The notes under the pieces: model-generated
What the model was told of the DNA's origin: nothing
Databases searched by the model: none
What the model saw: only the letters and a program-made list of their open reading frames with translations
Part shown: positions 54,928-63,533 of the stretch, one piece after another
Layout: every line of letters starts with the position of its first letter
How positions within the stretch are numbered: the first letter of the stretch is position 1
Position numbers and translations under genes: made by a program
Origin: Aurantiochytrium sp. KH105
Lineage: Eukaryota; Sar; Bigyra; Thraustochytrida; Thraustochytriidae
NCBI GenBank assembly: GCA_003116975.1
Contig: BGKB01000205.1
Coordinates: 64,625 to 128,624, forward strand
DNA: 64,000 nt
Reading direction: 5' to 3'

Positions 54928-55584
54928 CGTCAAAGTAGTCGCTTTGTCGCTTTGATGCTTTCTTTGCTTTCAACTTTGCTTTGCTTTTATGCGTTATTGC
55001 AAAGTCCAGCCTGACTGAGCCTGATCGGCCAGCGGGTTGGTTCTCCATCCACTGGGCAGGTTCTCGTGGCCAGATCAAAAGCAACAGATGATCACATTCA
55101 CGAGTACACTAGCCTTGTCCAGGATGCGCACGCGCAAGCGCTCTTCTCTCGAGTGAGTAGTAACTCGCTTCGTAGTATCTCGCTTCGTACCGCATCGCAT
55201 CGCATTGCACATCACATCACATCGCCCGCTGCTGCACACCCTTGCCGCGCCAAACTAGTCCAATATAGTCTTGGAACTATAGATTGTGCAACATTGTGTC
55301 CCAATGCGAGGATTTGGCACAAAGCGGCAAATTCCGGCAAGACGAAGGACTGACCCGGCGCGCGCTTTGGCAAGCGCGCGCGCGCGGCGGAGCAGACCGC
55401 CTTCTCCGGCTTCCGCCCGACCACCCACGCCCGCGTCTCGCTCACGCGCCACGACCCCGCGCATCTCTCGCCTCGCCTCGCCTCGCCTCGCCCCGCTGGC
55501 GGACGGACGAACGGACGCAGCCACGCCCGAACGTGCTACGCCGAGGCGGACCAGGATAGGACCCCGGAAACAGCGCTAAAGAAG
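54928..55584. promoter_or_regulatory. Divergent intergenic region between LRRC57 and BCKDHA
   Basis: 657 bases carrying both promoters. It has GCATC/CATCACATC-type short repeats near 55190-55222 and a CGCCTCGCCT run at about 55470-55490. No gene is seen. Confidence 0.5.
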
Positions 55585-56862
55585 ATGCTCCTCGCGAACT
55601 CGCGCGGCATGCTCGCGGCGAGCCGGCGCGCGGCGGTCGCGGCGAACGCGATGCAGCTGCGATCCCTGACGACGGGCGTCTCAGGCGCTGCAGACAAGCT
55701 CACGTATGAGTTCACCGATAAGCTGGACCTCATCAAGCCCGAGTCCTACGAATCACGCAAGGCGTACCAGGTCATTGGCGAAGATGGCAAGCTCCGTCAG
55801 AGCAAAGAGCCCTCGCTGAGCGCCGAGCTCTGCCAAAAAATGTACGAGAACATGGTCCGTCTGCAAGTCATGGACCACGTGCTCTACGAGGCGCAGCGCC
55901 AGGGCCGCATCTCCTTTTACATGCAGACCAACGGCGAGGAGGGCATCAACATTGGGTCGGCCGCCGCACTCAAGCACGAAGATGTCGTCTTTGCGCAGTA
56001 CCGTGAGGCTGGCGTTCTCATGTGGCGCGGCTTCTCGTTGCAAAACTTTGCCGACCAGTGCTTTAGCAACGCCGACGATCCAGGCAAGGGCCGCCAGATG
56101 CCCATTCACTACGGTTCCGTCGAACACAACTTTCACACCATTAGCAGCCCGCTCACCACCCAGGTTCCCCAGGCTGCCGGTGCCGCCTACGCTTTTCGCG
56201 ACGCTGGCAAGGACGGCCCCGTCGTCGCCACCTATTTTGGCGAGGGCGCAGCGAGTGAGGGCGACTTCCACGCCGGCATGAACTTTGCCGCAACGCTCGA
56301 GTGCCCCATTCTCTTTCTCTGCCGCAACAACCAGTACGCCATTAGCACGCCCGTGCAGGACCAGTTCCGCGGTGATGGCATTGTCTCTCGCGCACAGGGC
56401 TATGGCATGGCCTCAATCCGCGTTGACGGTAACGACACCATTGCCGTTTACGAGGCCGTGTCGGAGGCCCGTGCCTATGCTCGCGAGAACAACCGCCCCG
56501 TGCTTGTCGAGATGATGTCGTACCGCATCGGCCACCACTCCACCTCGGATGACTCGACCGCGTACCGTCCTATTGAGGAAATCGAGAGCTGGAAGGAGAC
56601 CGCGCACCCGATTCCCCGTTTCCGCAAGTACATGGAGGCCCACAACCTCTGGGACGAAGACAAGGAGACTGCGCTGCGCACTGATGTGCGCAAGGCCGTG
56701 CTCCAGGCCATGACCCGCGCCGAGGACAAGCCCAAGCCCGATGCTCTCGACAACCTTTTTGCCGATGTCTACACGGAAATGCCACAGAACCTCGTCGAGC
56801 AGCAGCGTGAGCTCTCAGAGCAGCTGAAAAAGTACCCGGCGCACTATGCAGTTCACCACTAG
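55585..56862 (+). CDS. BCKDHA: Branched-chain 2-oxoacid dehydrogenase E1 alpha subunit, mitochondrial
   Basis: A 425-residue thiamine-diphosphate enzyme subunit that with E1 beta decarboxylates the 2-oxoacids of Leu, Ile and Val. Residues 1-30 (MLLANSRGMLAASRRAAVAANA...) form an Arg/Ala/Ser-rich mitochondrial presequence. The family core follows: QGRISFYMQTNGEEGINIGSAAAL, FAQYREAGVLMWRGFSL, GKGRQMPIHYGS, the thiamine-diphosphate motif FGEGAASEGDFHAGMNFAA followed by CRNNQYAIST, and YRIGHHSTSDDSTAYR. The serine in GHHSTSDDS is the equivalent of the regulatory phosphoserine acted on by BCKD kinase in animals, so the control site is conserved. Length equals the animal protein. The ATG at 55585 gives a complete presequence. 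This is a high-confidence orthologue. Confidence 0.95.
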   Translation: MLLANSRGMLAASRRAAVAANAMQLRSLTTGVSGAADKLTYEFTDKLDLIKPESYESRKAYQVIGEDGKLRQSKEPSLSAELCQKMYENMVRLQVMDHVLYEAQRQGRISFYMQTNGEEGINIGSAAALKHEDVVFAQYREAGVLMWRGFSLQNFADQCFSNADDPGKGRQMPIHYGSVEHNFHTISSPLTTQVPQAAGAAYAFRDAGKDGPVVATYFGEGAASEGDFHAGMNFAATLECPILFLCRNNQYAISTPVQDQFRGDGIVSRAQGYGMASIRVDGNDTIAVYEAVSEARAYARENNRPVLVEMMSYRIGHHSTSDDSTAYRPIEEIESWKETAHPIPRFRKYMEAHNLWDEDKETALRTDVRKAVLQAMTRAEDKPKPDALDNLFADVYTEMPQNLVEQQRELSEQLKKYPAHYAVHH

Positions 56863-57269
56863 AGCCCATGACTTTCGACGGATAGACGGCGGGCGATCCA
56901 CTGTCAGTCTTCTCTCTCTGTCTTTCTTTTGCTTTTATACTCCCTTTATTTCGTAAAATTATGTTGCACTCCTACGGCCATTGCGCTCACGCTTGAAACG
57001 CTTAACACCAAACAAAACAAAACAAAAAACATCCAGAAATAAAGGTTGAAAGAAAGCCCTTGAGATCATCTGTCGCCTCTTGCAAATCTAATTTCGACGT
57101 AGGGTCGAGTTCTTTCTTTTGGTCAAATCCATTCATTGCCTGGCTCGTGAGTTCGAAAGTAAAACATTAAAATTCTCTTTAGAATTCTCTTCTTCTAACG
57201 CTCTAGTCGCGTCGACACGACGCCGCGCCCCCAGTGCAGAGTTCTGTGTGGGCGGGTCGGGGTATAAGT
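56863..57269. other. Convergent 3' intergenic region (BCKDHA / OMPDC-OPRT)
   Basis: A 407-base convergent, AT-richer gap with T-rich runs (56910-56960) and AACAAAACAAAAC near 57008-57028. No gene is seen. Confidence 0.55.
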
Positions 57270-58799
57270 TCATTTGTCGACGCCGTATTCCTTGCGGTAG
57301 GCCTCGACGGCGGTCAGCACGCTGTCGTCAAAAGTAGTTCCTGAAGAGCGGAGAAAAGCCAAAAGGTCGTCGAGGCAGACAATCGAGTGCACGTCAAAGC
57401 CAAACTCCTTCTTGACTGCCTGAATGGCGCTGAGCGAACCCTCCTTGGCGCGCTCCTGGCGATCGAGCGCAATGACGACGCCAATGATGCTGGCGTCTTC
57501 CACGGAGAGCATCTCGATGCACTCGCGCACGGCAGTACCGGCCGTGATGACATCATCAACGACGAGGACGCGCTTTCCCCGCACAGGAGCACCAACCAAG
57601 AGACCGCCCTCGCCATGGTCCTTCTTCTCCTTGCGGTTGTAGGCCACCGGAGTGTCCTTGCCGTACTTGCGGTACAGCGCCGTGGCAATCACGCTGGCGA
57701 GCGGGATACCCTTGTACGCGGGACCAAAAAGAACATCAAACTCGACCTTGGAGCGCATGATCGCCTCAGCATAGAACTCGCCCAGACCGTCGAGGGCAGA
57801 TCCGCTGTTAAAGAGACCCGCGTTGAAAAAGTACGGGCTCTCGCGGCCCGACTTGAGGGTGAACTTGCCAAACTTGAGCACCTCGCAGCGCAGCGCAAGC
57901 TCGAAAAACTGCTTCTGGAACGGCTCGAGCGCTTCCTCCGCACCCTCTGTCTTGGCGCGCTTCGCCGCAGGCTCGGCGTCTTCGGCGGCCTTGCGCACAC
58001 CGTTGAGCAGATCACGGAACTTTTCTGCGGCCGCCTTCGGGTCCTCCGCGCGGGCAATACCTCGGGAGACAGGAACCAACAGGCCCATGCCGTCCGCGCG
58101 CAGGCCAGCCTTGGCGGCAGCCTCGAGATCGCCGCCCTGGAAACCGACGCCAGGCGCCAGAATCCACAGCGAGGGAGCCGCCGCGCGCGACTTGGCAAGG
58201 GCCTCCACGTCCGTGGCGCCCACCACGAGGCCAACATTGTCCTTGGCGTTCCACTTTTCGCACAACTTGGCCACGCGCTCGTACAGGAGGCCGCCCTCAG
58301 TGAGCGCGACGGTCTCGAGGTCCTCCGAGCTTGGGTTCGACGTCTTACAGAGCACAAAAGCTCCCCGCGTTTCGTCCTCGCCGACGAAGGGCGCAATGGA
58401 GTCCTCGCCCATGTACGGGCTCAGGGTCACGCAGTGCGCCTTGTAGGCGTCATAGGCGGCCGTCGCGTACGCCTTGGCCGTGCTGGAAATGTCGCCGCGC
58501 TTGACATCAAGGACGACGGGAATCTCGGCCGGCACCGCAGCCACGACGCGCTGCAGCGCCTCGACGCCCTCGGCGCCAAAGGCCTCGAAAAACGCCGCGT
58601 TCGGCTTGTACGCGGCGGCCACGTGCTGGGTGGCCTTGATGAGCGCCTTGGAGAACTCAAAAGCGGCCTCGGCGTCGCTCTCGATGCCCTTGTCCTTCTT
58701 CACCTTGGCCACATCCTCCGCGTGCGGGTCCAGGCCCACGCAGACCAGCGAGTCGGCGGCCTTCACGCGCGCCTCCAGCGTCGCGAAGAAGCTCGGCAT
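57270..58799 (-). CDS. Bifunctional OMP decarboxylase - orotate phosphoribosyltransferase (reversed UMP synthase fusion)
   Basis: A 509-residue fusion performing the last two steps of UMP synthesis. The N-terminal half is OMP decarboxylase: SLVCVGLDPH, the FSKALIKAT helix, YKPNAAFFEAFG and the catalytic VVLDVKRGDISSTAKAY. The RGD(I) form is that of bacterial-type (group III) enzymes rather than the animal type. GVGFQGGD holds the phosphate loop. A linker with KRAKTEGAEE (about residues 290-302) leads to OPRT: FGKFTLKSGRESPYFFNAG, FGPAYKGIPLA, AYNRKEKKDHGEGG and the PRPP motif VLVVDDVITAGTAVRE. The order is opposite to animal/plant UMPS and matches kinetoplastids and stramenopiles. The C-terminus (YGVDK) carries no PTS1, unlike kinetoplastid glycosomal forms. 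Start: ATG 58799. The GTG 23 codons upstream is not used. Confidence 0.93.
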   Translation of the reverse strand: MPSFFATLEARVKAADSLVCVGLDPHAEDVAKVKKDKGIESDAEAAFEFSKALIKATQHVAAAYKPNAAFFEAFGAEGVEALQRVVAAVPAEIPVVLDVKRGDISSTAKAYATAAYDAYKAHCVTLSPYMGEDSIAPFVGEDETRGAFVLCKTSNPSSEDLETVALTEGGLLYERVAKLCEKWNAKDNVGLVVGATDVEALAKSRAAAPSLWILAPGVGFQGGDLEAAAKAGLRADGMGLLVPVSRGIARAEDPKAAAEKFRDLLNGVRKAAEDAEPAAKRAKTEGAEEALEPFQKQFFELALRCEVLKFGKFTLKSGRESPYFFNAGLFNSGSALDGLGEFYAEAIMRSKVEFDVLFGPAYKGIPLASVIATALYRKYGKDTPVAYNRKEKKDHGEGGLLVGAPVRGKRVLVVDDVITAGTAVRECIEMLSVEDASIIGVVIALDRQERAKEGSLSAIQAVKKEFGFDVHSIVCLDDLLAFLRSSGTTFDDSVLTAVEAYRKEYGVDK

Positions 58800-59483
58800 C
58801 CTGCCCGCGTCCGCGGCCGCGTCCTCCACCTCGTCGCTGCAAGCGAGCGCAGCCAGCCACCCACCCACCGCCCGCGAGCGCCCCCGGCCCCCGCGATCCA
58901 GCGCTCGCTCGCTCGCTCACGCGCTCACGCGCGGCCGCCGCGTCGCGTGCGTCGCGTGCGTCGCGTCGCGTCGCGTCGCGCTCGCCGCGGGCTCCGTCGC
59001 GCTCGTGCGGGCGTCGGGGTTGGCGGTCTGCCCCGCCGCTCTGCGCTGCTCCGCCCTCTGCATCTCTCGCGCCCAACCATCATCATCTCATCCGCCCAAG
59101 GATCCGAGGATCGGCGTCTCCGCCAGCCCGAGGCGCCGCAGAACCTGATACGGCGCCCGGCCCGCGGCGGCAGCGCGGCGCGGCGCGGCGCGGCCAGGGC
59201 AGGGCAGGGCAGGCCGGGGCAGGGCGGGCGGCGGGCGCGCGGCTGCGTCTGTCTCCCTCGCCGTGCCGGGGATTCGCATTCGCATCGCGCGCGACCGGCG
59301 GCGACCACGCGTTGATTTGGCGCAGGGCGCGCGCGGGCGACGTGCGCGCGCGGCGCTCGGGCGGGAGCGGGGCCGGGCGCGAGCGGGAGGAGCGAGCTCG
59401 CTCGCTGCGTGGACGCGCGTGTCCCTGGACAGGGCCGCTGCGTCGCACCGCGCTGCGTGAGGCGGCGCTGCGCGTCGTGGGCG
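58800..59483. promoter_or_regulatory. Divergent intergenic region between OMPDC-OPRT and DHTKD1-like genes
   Basis: 684 very GC-rich bases with GCTCGCTCGCTC and CGTCGCGTCGCG units (58900-58985) and GCGGCGCGGCGCGG plus GGGCAGGGCAGG units near 59170-59210. It carries both promoters. A long plus-strand frame crossing it is antisense to the fusion gene and is not coding. Confidence 0.5.
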
Positions 59484-62400
59484 ATGAGGAGAGGCTTCTT
59501 CGCGCTCGCGCACAAATCCCTCGTGGGCCAGGATGCCGCGCGGCTCCGGGCGAGGAGACCGATGCTGCGTACGCGCAGACTCTTCTCGCAGTCGAGCAGC
59601 GAACCAGATGCTGCCGCAGACCATGCAACGCCGGAAAACAATGTGCGCCTGGCACAGCTCGTCCAGGCATACAAAAGCCACGGCCACCTTCTTGCGACGG
59701 TGGACCCTCTCAAACTGGCGTACTCAGACCCGCTGCGCGCCCCATACTATGTCCAGGACGTACCCGTACTGCAGCCCGAATACTATGGGCTGCGCTGTGA
59801 TCGGGAAATGTTAGGCAAGACATTCTGGATTGGCAACGCGCTCGAACCCTTGCTCCAGGGACCGCACCACAAACTCTCGGATATTCTCGCCACCTTGCGC
59901 AAAGTCTACACGGGAAACATCGGCAGCCAGTTCGCGCACATTTTGCGGCCCGATTGCGTTGAATGGCTCAACCGTCGCGTCATCGAGCACTCCATGGTGG
60001 AGACCTCCCCCACGGAAAAACGCGACATATTGAGTAAAATATCCCATGCGACGTTGTTCGAAGAGTTTTGTGGGTCAAGACTCTCGGGCGCCAAGCGCTT
60101 CTCCCTCGAGGGCTGCGAAGCTCTCATCCCAGGTCTCGAGGCTCTTTTGGAGGAAAGCGCGGCCCGTGGCGTGCGCGCCATCGAAATGGGCATGACCCAT
60201 CGCGGTCGTCTCAACGTCTTGAAAAACGTCATGCACGTCCCACTGGCAGCCGTTGTGCATCAGTTTCAGCCCTACCTTCCTGACGATGACGAGCATCCCA
60301 ACAACTCTGACGACGTGCGCTATCACCTCGGGACATCTGTTGTGCGAATGTTTGGCTACGGTTCCGGTACCCGTGAGCTCCGTGTCTCGCTCGCAGCAAA
60401 CCCTTCGCATCTCGAGAGCGTCAACAGCGTCGTCCTCGGCAAAACGCGCGCACGGCAGTTTCTCATGCGAGGGAGCATCGTGGAGGACGACAGTGGCGCC
60501 AACCTCGTCGGCCAGACGCGCAAACGCGGCTCCGTCGATTACAGTCCAAGTGACGACGCCAAACGCGAGTCCATGGCCGTCCTTTTGCACGGAGACGCAT
60601 CTTTTTACCAAGGTTCCGTTCGCGAGGTCCTTGGATTCAGCAACCTGCGCGACTACACGACGGGCGGCACCGTGCACATCATTATCAACAACCAAATCGG
60701 CTTCACTACGCTTCCCAAAGAATCGCACTCCTCCGTCTACTGCTCGGATGTGGCCTTGTCCATCGGTGCGCCCGTTTTCCATGTCAATGGCGATGACCCC
60801 GAGGCCTTTGTGCGCGTCTGCCGGACTGCCGCCGAGTATCGCCAGCGTTTTGGTCGCGACTGCATCATCAATCTATGGGGCTATCGCCGCCACGGCCACA
60901 ACGAAATGGACGATCCTGGTCTCACACAGCCAATCATGTACAATGTCGTGAATCGCCTGCCGAGGCTCATGGACCTCTATTCCAGAAAGCTTGTTCACGA
61001 AGGGGTCGTGTCAGACCAAGATGCCGTCGAATCAGAACGCGAGGCCATCGTCGATTCTTACAAGGCCAGCTTTTCAGACTTTTGGAAAGACGGTCAGGAA
61101 CCTCGCGATGAGGTTACCTCGTACTGGAACGAACTCGGTATGCTCACCTCGCAAGGTCACAATAGCAATCGCATTGCGCGTCGCCAGCTCTTGCAAACTA
61201 CCGTCACCGGCGTGCACGCGGAACTTCTTCGCTCGTACGGACGGGCCATTTTCACGCTGCCTGCCGACTACCGCTTCAAGGTCCATCCCAAGGTGCGTGA
61301 AGTTTTTCAGCAGCGCCTCTCATCGATCGAAGTTGGGGCAGGCAAGACGATTCGATGGGCCACGGCCGAGGCGCTCGCTTTTGCATCCCTCTTGGAGGAC
61401 GGCTTCCATATCCGTCTCAGTGGCCAGGATGTCGAGCGCGGAACCTTCAATCAGCGCCACGGCGTGTTGTGCGACCAGGAGCGTTCTGAGCGAGGCAACG
61501 AGAGAATCTACAAGCCGTGGACCAACTTGCAGCTGCTTAGCTGGCACCAAGAAGACATTCGTCGCGATCTCGTCAAACGCGCAAACTCGCAGGCGCTTCT
61601 ACCTTCGACAACTGCTGGCGGCTATTCTAAAAGTGGCAAAGGCAGCGGGAGCGCAGCCTCGCACGCCGATGAAGAGACAGATTTTGCTGCCGGCATTTAC
61701 AACTTCCCTTCTGAAAAGGAAGGCGGCGATCACCTTCCCGAAACAGACTTTTATGCTGGGCTCTATCGCTTTGGCGGCGATAGCGACCCGGCCACCTCGA
61801 GGTCGCGAAACGGACATTCTGGTCCCAAGGTCGAGCGCCGCGTAGTACGCCCCGGCCAAAGCTCACTTGACTCGCCAAGGTCTGCCTCCACTTCTTCTTC
61901 TTCTTCTTCTTCTTCTTCGTCGTCGTCGTCGTCGTCGTCGTTGTTTTCCTCATCCTCATCTTCATCTTCGCCCTCTATCGCAAGCGAGGAGGAAGAGTAT
62001 TTGGATGAAGATGAGGTCAAAGTTCGTGCGCACATTGAAAGTGAGCTCCACTCGATTCAAAAGGGACTCTCCCGCCGCGCCTGCGACCTGCGCAATCTTC
62101 GCAAGGTGCTGCGCTGGCGCGAGCCCACGGGAAAGCGCAAGAACGCGCCCGAGCTTGGCATTATGGAAATTTGCAATAGTCCACTCAGCGAAGAGGCCGT
62201 GCTTGGATTCGAACACGGATATAGTTTGTACTCGCCAAACATCATGGCCATTTGGGAAGCTCAGTTTGGCGACTTTAGCAATTGCGCGCAGACAATCATC
62301 GACACCTTTATTGCCAATGGCGAGGAGAAGTGGGTGAGATCCTCCGGCGTCGTCCTGCTTCTCCCGCATGGCTACGAGGGGCAAGGCCCGGACCATAGTT

Positions 62401-63170
62401 CGGCCAAGATTGAGCGTTTTCTTCAACTTTGTGCAGAAGACCCTACGCCTCCGCTCGGTTCGGCCAGCCTAGGCGCACAAGACGAGCTCAACCGGCTGGC
62501 CAAGGTCAACATGCACGTGCTCAACCCAAGCACCCCTGCGCAGTACTTTCACGCACTGCGAAGACAAATGATGCTTCCTGTGCGCAAGCCTCTCATCATT
62601 TTCACCCCAAAGTACCTCCTGCATCACCGTCCGTGCTCTTCGAGCCTCGATGAGCTGGGTCGGAACACACGATTTCACACCGTTTTGCAAGACCCTGCGC
62701 ACGATGGCCACGGCATGCAGCGGAGGAACGTACGCAAAGTCTTGCTCTGCTCCGGAAAAATGTATTATCATCTCGCGCAGAAACGTGCAGCCTTGGGAAT
62801 GCAGCAAGAAGTGGCCATTATCCGCATCGAGCAGCTTTCCCCCTTTCCATTCCACTCGGTCAGACACGAGCTCAGCAAGTACCTTTACAATAATGACGCA
62901 CCCTACCCCGTGGAGCTCGTGTGGGTCCAAGAGGAGCCGAAAAACATGGGAGCTTGGACATATGTCAATGAGCGACTCCGTTGGGTCCTCGTCAACATGC
63001 CGCTTTCGGATGTCAATATGTCTTCCTTGCTCGAAAGGCCCTCCGTCGCTCCTATTGCGTACTGCGGTCGGCCCGTCGCCGCGTCTCCGGCAACAGGCTC
63101 TTTTGAACTTCATCGCAAGGAGATGAACGACATTGTGAATGCTGCATTCGCACCTCCCAAGGACGTGTAG
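59484..63170 (+). CDS. DHTKD1: DHTKD1-type 2-oxoadipate dehydrogenase E1, mitochondrial, with large internal insertion
   Basis: A 1228-residue thiamine-diphosphate E1. DHTKD1 decarboxylates 2-oxoadipate in lysine, hydroxylysine and tryptophan breakdown. The N-terminus (MRRGFFALAHKS...RRLFSQ) is a presequence. The lipoyl-domain-binding N-terminal block typical of OGDH is absent, favouring DHTKD1. Core motifs: EMGMTHRGRLNVL, LAANPSHLESVNSVVLGKTRAR, LLHGDASFYQGSVRE, INNQIGFTT, YRRHGHNEMDDP, WATAEALAF, RLSGQDVERGTFNQRHGVL, NSPLSEEAVLGFEHGYSL, LLPHGYEGQGPDHSS, STPAQYFHALRRQM, EEPKNMGAWTYV. Between HGVL (about 659) and NSPLSE (about 897) lie some 205 extra residues compared with human DHTKD1 (about 920 aa in total): two ETDF-x-AG-x-Y-x-F repeats, a poly-Ser run and an acidic stretch. 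Start: ATG 59484. Confidence 0.85.
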   Translation: MRRGFFALAHKSLVGQDAARLRARRPMLRTRRLFSQSSSEPDAAADHATPENNVRLAQLVQAYKSHGHLLATVDPLKLAYSDPLRAPYYVQDVPVLQPEYYGLRCDREMLGKTFWIGNALEPLLQGPHHKLSDILATLRKVYTGNIGSQFAHILRPDCVEWLNRRVIEHSMVETSPTEKRDILSKISHATLFEEFCGSRLSGAKRFSLEGCEALIPGLEALLEESAARGVRAIEMGMTHRGRLNVLKNVMHVPLAAVVHQFQPYLPDDDEHPNNSDDVRYHLGTSVVRMFGYGSGTRELRVSLAANPSHLESVNSVVLGKTRARQFLMRGSIVEDDSGANLVGQTRKRGSVDYSPSDDAKRESMAVLLHGDASFYQGSVREVLGFSNLRDYTTGGTVHIIINNQIGFTTLPKESHSSVYCSDVALSIGAPVFHVNGDDPEAFVRVCRTAAEYRQRFGRDCIINLWGYRRHGHNEMDDPGLTQPIMYNVVNRLPRLMDLYSRKLVHEGVVSDQDAVESEREAIVDSYKASFSDFWKDGQEPRDEVTSYWNELGMLTSQGHNSNRIARRQLLQTTVTGVHAELLRSYGRAIFTLPADYRFKVHPKVREVFQQRLSSIEVGAGKTIRWATAEALAFASLLEDGFHIRLSGQDVERGTFNQRHGVLCDQERSERGNERIYKPWTNLQLLSWHQEDIRRDLVKRANSQALLPSTTAGGYSKSGKGSGSAASHADEETDFAAGIYNFPSEKEGGDHLPETDFYAGLYRFGGDSDPATSRSRNGHSGPKVERRVVRPGQSSLDSPRSASTSSSSSSSSSSSSSSSSLFSSSSSSSSPSIASEEEEYLDEDEVKVRAHIESELHSIQKGLSRRACDLRNLRKVLRWREPTGKRKNAPELGIMEICNSPLSEEAVLGFEHGYSLYSPNIMAIWEAQFGDFSNCAQTIIDTFIANGEEKWVRSSGVVLLLPHGYEGQGPDHSSAKIERFLQLCAEDPTPPLGSASLGAQDELNRLAKVNMHVLNPSTPAQYFHALRRQMMLPVRKPLIIFTPKYLLHHRPCSSSLDELGRNTRFHTVLQDPAHDGHGMQRRNVRKVLLCSGKMYYHLAQKRAALGMQQEVAIIRIEQLSPFPFHSVRHELSKYLYNNDAPYPVELVWVQEEPKNMGAWTYVNERLRWVLVNMPLSDVNMSSLLERPSVAPIAYCGRPVAASPATGSFELHRKEMNDIVNAAFAPPKDV
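61890..61970 (+). repeat. (TTC/TCG)n tract encoding polyserine in the DHTKD1-like insertion
   Basis: TTC-type repeat units followed by TCG units, read in the TCT/TCG frame as about 17 serines, then a second serine run. It lies inside the insertion and is likely length-variable. Confidence 0.8.
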
Positions 63171-63533
63171 GAGGAAACCAACGAAGAGTACTGACGCCCT
63201 TTTACGTAATTTATCTTCTATCTGATAAACCAGAACACGATCTGTGCATTTTTACTCTCCTTCTTCTCCTCCTCCTTCTTTTTCTTGATTCATCTTCTCG
63301 GACTTAGTGCCACCATCATGATCATTGATCATTGAGGTTGGGTTTGTCCTTCGCAATCCTCCAATCTTACCAAGGTCAGCAAAGACCCGAGGTGTCGCCG
63401 CGGGCCGCCGCGCGCAGCGTAGCGCCGGCTGGAGCCCGCTGGCAGCAGCGGCTGTACCGACTGACCCTATCTCCGCGCGGCGTCGCGGCTCCAGAGTAGT
63501 TCGGGGCCGTCGAGTGAAGTTAGAAGAGAAATA
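63171..63533. other. Intergenic region between DHTKD1-like and VPS53 genes
   Basis: 363 bases between two plus-strand genes, with a TTCTTC/CTCC pyrimidine patch near 63255-63300. It holds the 3' UTR of the former and the promoter of the latter. Confidence 0.5.

Noticed and set aside
57387-59315. A 642-codon plus-strand open frame
   Set aside because: It is antisense to the OMPDC-OPRT gene and then low complexity; no domain.
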